From: Clostridia bacterium
Lineage (GTDB): Bacteria > Bacillota > Clostridia > Christensenellales > CAG-138
Assembly: GCA_030527115.1 (NCBI GenBank)
Contig: JAUNBM010000007.1
Coordinates: 19,890-60,901, forward strand
Length of the DNA: 41,012 bases
Direction: 5' to 3'
Below are positions 6,765 to 13,022 of this stretch, in pieces. The position numbers were made by a program, and so were the translations under genes. How positions within the stretch are numbered: position 1 is the first letter of the stretch; each line of letters starts with the position of its first letter. Under the pieces are notes generated by a model, which was not told the origin of the DNA, did not search any database, and saw nothing but the letters and a program-made list of their open reading frames with translations.

Positions 6765-7892
6765 TTAGGACTCGGTTGAGAAGCAACCGACCGCTTCTTT
6801 CAATGCATCGCGAATCTTTAAGCGCTGGGGACAAACCTCCTCGCAGACCCCGCAATCAATGCAGGCGGACGCCGGGTTCTTCCCCTCCCGCTCGCCAAGC
6901 TTAGCATAGCGCGTCTTTGCCGCCTCCAGCCCGCCGAACCGCCGGTATCTGTTTAAAACGGCTATCGTATCCGGAATCTGAATCGCTTGCGGGCAGGACT
7001 TGAGGCAGTAGCCGCAGGCGGTGCAGGCGACGGAACGATAGGACTCCAAGAGCGTGCGCGCCTCGTCTATCGCCCCGCTCTCCGTCTCGCTCAAGCCCTC
7101 AAACCCGCTGAGGCTGCGGATGTTGTCCCGCATCTGCTCCATATCGGACATACCGGACAGCACCACCGCCACCCCGCAAAGCGAGGCGGCAAAGCGAATC
7201 GCAAAGGACGCCGGAGACGCGCCCTCGTCCGCGCCTTTAAAGATGGCTTCAACCTCACCGGGAAGCCGGGCGAGCGTTCCGCCCTTAACCGGTTCCATCA
7301 CGATTATCGGTTTGAAGTGCTTTTTTGCAACCTCATAACACTTTTGCGCCTCTATTATCGGATCGAGCCAGTCCGCATAGTTTATCTGCAACTGCACGAA
7401 GTCCGCTTCAGGGTGCTTAGTCAGCAGGGCGTCGAGCGCCTCCGCCTTATCGTGGAAGGAGAATCCGGCGTAGCGGATCTGCCCGGCGCGCTTCTTTTCC
7501 TGCATCATATCCCACAAACCCAGCTGTTCGCATATCTCGCTTCGGGAACCGCCGAGGCTGTGGAGCAGATAGAAGTCAAAATAGTCCAGCCCAGTCCGCT
7601 CGAGCGACTCGTTAAAGCGAAGCTCCGCCTCCTCGCGCGACTTTAAGCTCCACACCGGAAGCTTCGTCGCCAGAAAGAAGCTGTCGCGGGGATACCGCGT
7701 TGCAACCGCGGCTTTGAAAGCTTCCTCCGAGCCCTCGTAGGCGTGCGCGGTATCGAAGTATTTAAAGCCGGCCTGCAAAAACTCGTCCACCATCGCCTTG
7801 ACCTGCTCTATGTCGATTGCATCGTCCTTTTTTGGCAGGCGCATGAGCCCGAACCCCAGCTTGGGTAGATTTTTAAAGATGTTGTTTTCCAT
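6765..7892 (-). CDS. Aldo/keto reductase with C-terminal double [4Fe-4S] ferredoxin domain
   Basis: A 375-residue cytoplasmic oxidoreductase. The N-terminal barrel (about residues 1-280) has the aldo/keto reductase features: GFGLMRLP, DTAHAYEGSEEA with the Asp-Tyr pair, ATKLPVWS with the lysine, and YLLHSLGG with the histidine. The C terminus carries two CxxCxxCxxxC clusters, at Cys290/293/296/300 and Cys344/347/350/354, as in two-[4Fe-4S] ferredoxins. This dicluster type is common in strict anaerobes and may exchange electrons with ferredoxin; the substrate is unknown. ATG at 7892 follows AAAGGAG; a longer frame to 8063 would overlap the permease gene. It lies 14 bases after the permease gene and is the last gene of the AbrB-exporter operon. 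Confidence 0.9.
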   Translation of the reverse strand: MENNIFKNLPKLGFGLMRLPKKDDAIDIEQVKAMVDEFLQAGFKYFDTAHAYEGSEEAFKAAVATRYPRDSFFLATKLPVWSLKSREEAELRFNESLERTGLDYFDFYLLHSLGGSRSEICEQLGLWDMMQEKKRAGQIRYAGFSFHDKAEALDALLTKHPEADFVQLQINYADWLDPIIEAQKCYEVAKKHFKPIIVMEPVKGGTLARLPGEVEAIFKGADEGASPASFAIRFAASLCGVAVVLSGMSDMEQMRDNIRSLSGFEGLSETESGAIDEARTLLESYRSVACTACGYCLKSCPQAIQIPDTIAVLNRYRRFGGLEAAKTRYAKLGEREGKNPASACIDCGVCEEVCPQRLKIRDALKEAVGCFSTES

Positions 7893-7906
7893 AAATATAC
7901 TCCTTT

Positions 7907-8647
7907 CTATTGTTTCATCCTGCGGCGAAACATCAGTCCCGCCAGCGCAAACACCGCCAAAGCGTAGCCGAGTACGCAAAGCAGATTTACGGTTATATCT
8001 CCCGCGCCCGCATATGCCTTTTTTGCAAGCTCTACGGCATGGGCAAACGGCAAATAATAACATATCCTTTCAAAAACTCCTCCAACCAGCTTCAGCTCAA
8101 ACCATGTTCCGCTGAGCCATGCCGCGACGTTCACCACGATGGAGGATACTCCGCCCACCTGTTTATAGGTGAACAGCGTTCCGAACAAAAGGCCGATGGC
8201 TATAAAGAGCAGGGCTGAGGGCAACAGCGCAAGCACGAGCAAAATAAGCCTTAACGAAACCTCCGCTCCCAAAAGAAGCCCCGCGCCGAGGCATATCAGG
8301 CTCTGCGCCACCGCCACCGCCAGGATGGGCAACGCATACGCCGATAGATAATCGAGGGCGGTTAGCGGCGAGGCGAACAGCCGCATCAAAAACGAGCTTT
8401 CGCGGTCGCCCGCAAGCAACATTCCGCAGAACAGGCAGAGGAAGGACAGCCCGAACACGAGCAGACCGGGCAACAGGTTTTGAAGCTCGAATTGGGGGAC
8501 GGAGATTCCGGTGGACGCGGAAACGCTGTTTTCGATTATCGTCATCAATATCAGCAGAACCAGCGGAAACCCCACGCCGAAGATCAGCGTCAGCGGGTCG
8601 CGGAGAAGTTCCTTTTGATTGCGTGAAGCAAGCGCGAGCATTCTCAT
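7907..8647 (-). CDS. ABC-2 type exporter, membrane permease
   Basis: A 246-residue membrane protein with about six helices, matching the ABC-2 permease class that pairs with a separate ATPase to export drugs, lipids or peptides. The layout is typical: a short cytoplasmic start (MLALASRNQKELLRDPLTLIFG), a first helix, an outside loop (ENSVSASTGISVPQFELQNLLPG), then five helices ending in FRRRMKQ. Its ATG overlaps the ATPase stop by four bases, indicating a two-protein unit. The substrate cannot be read from sequence. The aldo/keto reductase gene follows after 14 bases. Confidence 0.9.
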   Translation of the reverse strand: MRMLALASRNQKELLRDPLTLIFGVGFPLVLLILMTIIENSVSASTGISVPQFELQNLLPGLLVFGLSFLCLFCGMLLAGDRESSFLMRLFASPLTALDYLSAYALPILAVAVAQSLICLGAGLLLGAEVSLRLILLVLALLPSALLFIAIGLLFGTLFTYKQVGGVSSIVVNVAAWLSGTWFELKLVGGVFERICYYLPFAHAVELAKKAYAGAGDITVNLLCVLGYALAVFALAGLMFRRRMKQ

Positions 8648-9375
8648 ACCAAATCCTCCCCTCCGGTCAATGACAAAAACACATTTTCCAAATTGTCATA
8701 CCCCGTTTGCGATTTCAATTCCTCCACCGTTCCAATCGCGCAAAGCCTGCCCTCGTGCAGAATAGCTATCCTGTCGCACAGCGCCTCCGCCTCCTCCATG
8801 TAATGGGTGGTGAGGATTATCGTAACCTCGCCTTTGAGCCGCTCGATGCACGTCCAAAGCTCCCTCCTTGCGCGCACATCCAGCCCCAGCGTGGGTTCGT
8901 CCAGAAAGAGTATCTTCGGCTTCGTTATGAGCGCCATGGCGATGCTGAGCCGGCGCTTCATGCCGCCCGAGAGCGTCTTTGCGCGATCCTTTGCGCGTTC
9001 GGTCAGCGAAAATGACTCCATCAGCTCTGCCGCCTGCCGCTTTGCCGCCGCCGCGTCACAGCCGTAAATGCGCGCCATAAGCTCCAGGTTTTCACGCACG
9101 CTCAGCTTGGCGGCTACCGCCGTCTCCTGCGGCGAGACGTTTATCTTCTGTTTCACCGCATGGGGGCTTTTTTGGATGCTGTCGCCAAAGAGCCATGCCT
9201 CGCCGCTCGTGGGCGGGGTGAGACAGCAGAGCATCTTTATCGTCGTAGTCTTGCCCGCTCCGTTTTGCCCCAAAAGGGCAAAGCACTCCCCCTCGCGAAC
9301 CGAGAGCGACAAGCCGTCCACCGCGCGGCGCGCCTTATAGGTCTTGGTAAGCGCCTCAATCCTTATCGCTTCCAT
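8644..9375 (-). CDS. ABC-2 type exporter, ATPase subunit
   Basis: A 243-residue ATP-binding subunit that energises the permease encoded next. Motifs appear in order: Walker A GQNGAGKTTT near residue 35, Q-loop in NVSPQET near residue 81, signature LSGGMKRRLSIA near residue 135, Walker B ILFLDEPTLGLD near residue 156, and the switch histidine in LTTHYMEEAEAL near residue 190. Sequence style is that of the DrrA/NatA/CcmA drug and sodium exporter group. The ATG at 9375 has GGAGGAGAGCA before it and lies inside the end of the AbrB-type gene (20-base overlap), so regulator and exporter are translationally coupled. Confidence 0.93.
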   Translation of the reverse strand: MEAIRIEALTKTYKARRAVDGLSLSVREGECFALLGQNGAGKTTTIKMLCCLTPPTSGEAWLFGDSIQKSPHAVKQKINVSPQETAVAAKLSVRENLELMARIYGCDAAAAKRQAAELMESFSLTERAKDRAKTLSGGMKRRLSIAMALITKPKILFLDEPTLGLDVRARRELWTCIERLKGEVTIILTTHYMEEAEALCDRIAILHEGRLCAIGTVEELKSQTGYDNLENVFLSLTGGEDLV

Positions 9376-9580
9376 TGCTCTCCTCCAAAACAGCGCTGAA
9401 AAAGCTGATCATCTTGTCCCCATGCACCAGCGCTATATTCTTGTTTTCGTCGCCGAGCACCACCATCGTGTCTCCCGGCGATATGCCGCATTCGTCGCGG
9501 GCTTCCTTGGGTATGACTATCTGGCCCTTTTCCCCAACCCTGACCATGCCGAAAACATAGCGTCCGTCCCTCGTTTTCAT
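9356..9580 (-). CDS. AbrB/SpoVT-type DNA-binding regulator
   Basis: A 74-residue protein with an N-terminal swapped-hairpin AbrB domain (about residues 8-52: MVRVGEKGQIVIPKEARDEC, then GISPGDTMVVLGDENKNIALV). Such proteins are dimeric transition-state or local regulators; some serve as antitoxins, but no toxin gene is adjacent. It begins the operon with the ABC-2 exporter and aldo/keto reductase. A 16-base inverted repeat over its promoter -10 is a natural candidate for autoregulation (inference). The start has GGAGGAATAGTTAGA upstream. A C-terminal tail of about 20 residues (KMISFFSAVLEESNGSDKD) overlaps the next gene. Confidence 0.88.
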   Translation of the reverse strand: MKTRDGRYVFGMVRVGEKGQIVIPKEARDECGISPGDTMVVLGDENKNIALVHGDKMISFFSAVLEESNGSDKD

Positions 9581-9606
9581 TCTAACTATTCCTCCGAGTA
9601 GTAAAA

Positions 9607-9622
9607 GTATGACAAATCATAC
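9607..9622. promoter_or_regulatory. Inverted repeat over the -10 box: candidate operator
   Basis: GTATGA-CAAA-TCATAC, two perfect 6-base arms with a 4-base spacer. It covers the -10 (9616-9621) of the promoter reading leftward into the AbrB-exporter operon. A repressor bound here would block that promoter. The AbrB-type protein encoded just downstream is the obvious candidate (inference). Confidence 0.55.
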
Positions 9623-9644
9623 CACGAACTTTTGCTTTCGTCAA
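9616..9644 (-). promoter_or_regulatory. Promoter of the AbrB-exporter-reductase operon
   Basis: Minus strand: -35 TTGACG (9644-9639), 17-base spacer, -10 TATGAT (9621-9616), with TGG before the -10 (extended type). The start would be near 9609, inside the inverted repeat at 9607-9622. Confidence 0.75.
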
Positions 9645-9714
9645 GCCTTGAATTATTAAACCGCTTCCGGGGGTTTATGCGCCGGACACAACTTCCCATC
9701 GCCTCTCCGGACAG

Positions 9715-9746
9715 ATTTTTAAAAGGAGACCCCTGCCGGCGTCTCC
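9715..9746 (-). terminator. Terminator of the trxB-nth-obgE-yhbY operon
   Basis: Minus strand stem GGAGAC (9746-9741) / GTCTCC (9730-9725), with inner pairs possible, followed by TTTTAAAAAT. It lies 33 bases after the yhbY stop. Confidence 0.7.
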
Positions 9747-9779
9747 AAAGAAATGCTATCGTAACTGCGCTTTAAAAGC

Positions 9780-10046
9780 CTACTCCCCGCTCCTTCTGTA
9801 TAGGACGAACTTTCTGCCTATGCATTGGATTATCTCCGCATTCAGCGCCTCGGCTATAACTGCCGCCGCCTCCCGCGCCGAAACGTCGCTGTTTTGCAAC
9901 ACCGACAGCTTGATAAGCTCCCTCTTTTCGAGGGCGGCGTCGATGGAGGTTAGGAGATTTTCGCCTATGCCCTCCTTGCCGATTTGAAATATCGCCGTTA
10001 AGGCGTTTGCCTCCTTGCGCAAGACTGCGCGATCCTTTCCTGTCAT
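9780..10046 (-). CDS. yhbY: YhbY family ribosome-associated RNA-binding protein (CRM domain)
   Basis: An 88-residue single CRM-domain protein. YhbY binds pre-50S ribosomal particles and takes part in large-subunit assembly. Family features seen here are LRKEANALTAIFQIGKEGI near the start (the GKxGI loop), an RELIKLSVLQN strand, and the C-terminal IQCIGRKFVLYR. Its ribosome binding site (GGAGGCAGGT) overlaps the obgE stop codon, so it is coupled to the GTPase upstream. Both products act on 50S maturation. A terminator follows. Confidence 0.9.
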   Translation of the reverse strand: MTGKDRAVLRKEANALTAIFQIGKEGIGENLLTSIDAALEKRELIKLSVLQNSDVSAREAAAVIAEALNAEIIQCIGRKFVLYRRSGE

Positions 10047-10055
10047 ACCTGCCTC

Positions 10056-11327
10056 CTAATCCACAAAATCAAATTCCCAGTCGCCGAGCTTGATGGTGTC
10101 GCCTTCCTTGCACCCCATCTCGCGAAGCGCCGCGATAATGCCGTTTTTAATGAGATACTGCTGAAAACGCCGCATCGAAACCGAGCTGTTCGGGTCGGTC
10201 GTGTCCAGCAACCGCTCTATATCGCCGCCCTCGACCACGAACGCGCCGGAGTCGTCCCGCTTTACGGTGAAGCCCCGCTCATACTGCGGCCGCGTTTCAA
10301 GCTCCGTTTCGGCAAAGACCGCAACAGGCGGGAGGGTATCGAGCAGGTTTATTATGCGGTCGAGCGGTGCTTCAAAGCCCTGCGCGGTGGCGGCGGAAAC
10401 GGCAAACACCGGCACGCCCCTGCCCTCAAGCTCCGCCTTTACACGCTCAAGATTTTCCATAGCTCCGGTGAGATCCATCTTGTTTGCCAAAACGAGCTGG
10501 GGAAGCTCGGCAAGCTTTTGGGAGAACTTGGAAAGCTCCAGCATTATCTTTTCATAGTCGGAGAGCGGGTCGCGCCCCTCGCTGCCCGAAATATCCAGCA
10601 CATGAACGAGCAACCGGGTGCGCTCGATGTGGCGCAAAAAATCGTGGCCCAGCCCCGCGCCCTCGGCGGCGCCCTCAATCAGCCCCGGAATATCCGCCAA
10701 TACGAAGGATTTGCCGTGCCGGCTGGCAACGCCCAGGTTGGGAGTTAGCGTTGTGAAGTGGTAGGCGGCTATCTTGGGCCGCGCTGAGGTCAGCACGGAG
10801 AGGATGGTGCTTTTTCCCACGCTCGGCAAGCCGATTATGCCGACGTCCGCAATGGTTTTCAGCTCCAGCTCGACCTCGCGTTCCTCGGTCTTTTGCCCGC
10901 TTTGCGCAAATTCCGGAGCTTGTCGCGTGGCTGTGGCGAACCGGGCGTTGCCCTTGCCGCCCCTGCCGCCGTAGAGAACTATCCTTTGGCGGTTGGCTTC
11001 GCTCATGTCGGCAATTATCGAGCCGCTCTCAAGATCGCGCACGACGGTTCCGACGGGCACGCGAACGATGAGCCTGTCCCCGTCCGCCCCCGTTTGCATC
11101 TCGCCGCGCCCGTTTTCACCGTTTGGAGCGCGAAAGTGGCGCTTATATTTGAAGTCCAAAAGCGTGGACATCCCCGGATCAGCCTCAAAGATCAAGTCGC
11201 CGCCTCTGCCGCCGTCGCCGCCGGAGGGGCCGCCCTTGGCAACGTATTTTTCCCTGTGGAAAGCGGCGCAACCGTCTCCGCCGTTGCCCGCCTTAATGAA
11301 TATTCTCGCCCTGTCTATGAATTGCAT
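10056..11327 (-). CDS. obgE: GTPase Obg (CgtA)
   Basis: A 423-residue Obg GTPase, essential in most bacteria and involved in late 50S ribosome assembly and the stress response. Three domains are visible: the glycine-rich Obg fold (about 1-158, with AGNGGDGCAAFHREKYVAKGGPSGG), the G domain (about 159-330, with GLPSVGKST, DIPGLIEGAAEGAGLGHDFLRHIERTR, NKMDL and the SAAT G5 loop), and a C-terminal OCT domain (about 345-423), the Firmicutes-style three-domain form. It begins inside the nth gene with a 35-base overlap; its ribosome binding site AAAGGAGG lies within nth. Length and motifs are normal. Confidence 0.97.
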   Translation of the reverse strand: MQFIDRARIFIKAGNGGDGCAAFHREKYVAKGGPSGGDGGRGGDLIFEADPGMSTLLDFKYKRHFRAPNGENGRGEMQTGADGDRLIVRVPVGTVVRDLESGSIIADMSEANRQRIVLYGGRGGKGNARFATATRQAPEFAQSGQKTEEREVELELKTIADVGIIGLPSVGKSTILSVLTSARPKIAAYHFTTLTPNLGVASRHGKSFVLADIPGLIEGAAEGAGLGHDFLRHIERTRLLVHVLDISGSEGRDPLSDYEKIMLELSKFSQKLAELPQLVLANKMDLTGAMENLERVKAELEGRGVPVFAVSAATAQGFEAPLDRIINLLDTLPPVAVFAETELETRPQYERGFTVKRDDSGAFVVEGGDIERLLDTTDPNSSVSMRRFQQYLIKNGIIAALREMGCKEGDTIKLGDWEFDFVD

Positions 11328-11943
11328 AGCAGCAAACCTCCTTTATCGTACAGCCCTCGCACTTCGGTCTTTGCGCGGAGCAAACCCGTCGTCCGTGGTA
11401 TATCAGCCAATGATGCGCACAGCTCCACCTTTCCTCCGGGATGTTCTCCATGAGCTGAAGCTCGGTCTTTTCAACGTCCTTCGCCTCGGCAAGCCCGATG
11501 CGGTTTGCCACCCGGAACACATGGGTATCGACGGCTATCGCGGGAGTATTAAAGGCGTTTGACAACACGACGTTGGCGGTCTTGCGTCCCACTCCTGCCA
11601 GCGAGATAAGCTCCTCCCTCGTCCTCGGAACTTCGCCGTTGAAGCGGGCGACAAGGTCGCGGGACATCGAAAGAAGGTTTTTTGCCTTCGTGCGAAAGAA
11701 GCCGCAGGAGTGAATATAGCCCTCCAGCTCCGCTTCGCTCAGGGTGAGCATCCGTTCGGGCGTGTTATAATTTTGAAACAGCACCCGGGTGCAAATGTTT
11801 ACCTGCCTGTCGGTGCATTGCGCCGAAAGCACGGTCGCCACCAACAGCTCGTAGGGCGACGAAAATTCCAATGCGGGCTGTGCGTCCGGGTATTCCCGCT
11901 CCAGCAACTCCAGCGCCCGTTCCATCCCTTTCTTATCCAGCAT
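11293..11943 (-). CDS. nth: Endonuclease III (base excision repair)
   Basis: A 216-residue DNA glycosylase/AP lyase that removes oxidised pyrimidines. The helix-hairpin-helix LAGVGRKTANVV contains the catalytic lysine, and VDTHVFRVANR the catalytic aspartate. The C-terminal [4Fe-4S] loop has the exact C-x6-C-x2-C-x5-C spacing (CSAQRPKCEGCTIKEVC). GGAGG lies 12 bases before the ATG, a little far. It lies 23 bases after trxB and its last 35 bases overlap obgE. Past the Fe-S loop there are about 12 more residues (CYAIHRQGENIH), the part shared with the obgE start. Confidence 0.96.
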   Translation of the reverse strand: MLDKKGMERALELLEREYPDAQPALEFSSPYELLVATVLSAQCTDRQVNICTRVLFQNYNTPERMLTLSEAELEGYIHSCGFFRTKAKNLLSMSRDLVARFNGEVPRTREELISLAGVGRKTANVVLSNAFNTPAIAVDTHVFRVANRIGLAEAKDVEKTELQLMENIPEERWSCAHHWLIYHGRRVCSAQRPKCEGCTIKEVCCYAIHRQGENIH

Positions 11944-11966
11944 AGCTTGCCCCGTCCTCCTGCTTT

Positions 11967-12866
11967 TTAAAGTTCCATAGCCCGGGTTGCGGCTACCGCC
12001 CCGTCGGCGCAGGCCGTTATCACCTGCCTTAGCGGGGTATTGCGTATATCCCCCGCCGCAAACACGCCTTTGACGCTCGTTTCCATGTTCACGTCCGTCT
12101 TGATAAAGCCCTCCGCTGTAAGCTCAAGCAAGTCCCTAACCAGCTCGGTGCGCGGGACTATGCCCACCGCAACGAAAACCCCGTCCACCTCAAGCGTCCG
12201 CGTTTCCAAGGTGCGCTTGTTCCTTAGGAGCAGTCCGGAAAGGCTCTTTTCCCCTTCGAGCTTTTCCACCACGGTATCCCATATGAACTCAATATTCGGT
12301 CTCTCAAAGGCGGCGCGGCGCAACGCCTCGGAAGCCCTCAGCTCGTCGCGGCGGTGGATAAGATACACCTTCTTGCAGAGGGCGGAAAGGTAGATCGCAT
12401 CGGAGACCGCGGTATCTCCCCCGCCTATCACGGCGGCGGTCTTGCCCTTGTAGAACGCGCCGTCGCAGGTTGCACAATACGAGAGCCCGCCCCCGACGAA
12501 GTCCTCCTCGCGCTCGATTCCCAGCGGCCTCGGAGCCGCGCCCATGCAGAGGATCACGGCCTTCGCCTCGATGGTCTTATCGGGAAGAAAGACGGTCTTC
12601 CTATCCTCAGTCAGCTCCAGCTTGACTACCGGAGCATAGTCTATTTCCAGCCCCAGCTTCTTGGCATGGGTCTCAAAAGCCGCGCCCAGCTCGAAGCCGT
12701 CCGGGCCGTTGGAAAAGCCGGGATAGTTGTCCACCCGGTGCGTCTTTACAATCTGGCCTCCGACGAACATCTCCTCGAACAGACGGGTTTTTGCCCCTCC
12801 GCGCATACAGTAGATTCCGGCGGTCAGCCCTGCCGGGCCTCCTCCGATAATAGCAACGTCGATCAT
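11967..12866 (-). CDS. trxB: Thioredoxin-disulfide reductase
   Basis: A 299-residue FAD/NADPH flavoenzyme that reduces thioredoxin. FAD-binding GGGPAGLTAGIYCMRGG lies at the N terminus. The redox-active CATC is in YCATCDGAFYKGK near residue 133, followed by the NADPH motif IGGGDTAVSDAIYL. The FAD motif VFAAGDIRNTPLRQVITACADGAVAA is near the C terminus. ATG at 12866 follows GGAGGCACT; the frame extends to 12911, but the likely -10 box lies in that stretch, so the shorter start is chosen. It heads the trxB-nth-obgE-yhbY run. No thioredoxin gene is visible in the window, so its partner is elsewhere. Confidence 0.95.
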   Translation of the reverse strand: MIDVAIIGGGPAGLTAGIYCMRGGAKTRLFEEMFVGGQIVKTHRVDNYPGFSNGPDGFELGAAFETHAKKLGLEIDYAPVVKLELTEDRKTVFLPDKTIEAKAVILCMGAAPRPLGIEREEDFVGGGLSYCATCDGAFYKGKTAAVIGGGDTAVSDAIYLSALCKKVYLIHRRDELRASEALRRAAFERPNIEFIWDTVVEKLEGEKSLSGLLLRNKRTLETRTLEVDGVFVAVGIVPRTELVRDLLELTAEGFIKTDVNMETSVKGVFAAGDIRNTPLRQVITACADGAVAATRAMEL

Positions 12867-12896
12867 AGTGCCTCCAAAGCAAATTTTTACAAATAT

Positions 12897-12905
12897 AGTA
12901 TACCA
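12897..12905 (-). promoter_or_regulatory. Extended -10 element upstream of trxB
   Basis: Minus strand TGGTATACT (12905-12897). No good -35 at 16-18 bases, so this would rely on the extended -10. It lies 30 bases before the trxB ATG. Confidence 0.5.
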
Positions 12906-12983
12906 CAACAAGTCCGGCTGTGGGGAAAAGGAGATAAAAAATTTGAGTTTTCACCGCGGGTTCACAATCGGCGGGCTTAAAGA

Positions 12984-12992
12984 TGCTATAAT
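12984..12992 (+). promoter_or_regulatory. Extended -10 element upstream of the RND transporter
   Basis: TGCTATAAT at 12984-12992. No good -35 at normal spacing; TTCACA at 12961 would need a 20-base spacer. GGAGGAGCGGGT and the ATG follow about 20-30 bases later. Confidence 0.6.
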
Positions 12993-13022
12993 AGAAAGCC
13001 GAAATGTTTTGGAGGAGCGGGT

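Noticed and set aside
9356..9580. AbrB-type gene as an antitoxin of a toxin-antitoxin pair
   Set aside because: No toxin-sized gene is adjacent. The downstream partner is a normal ABC exporter.
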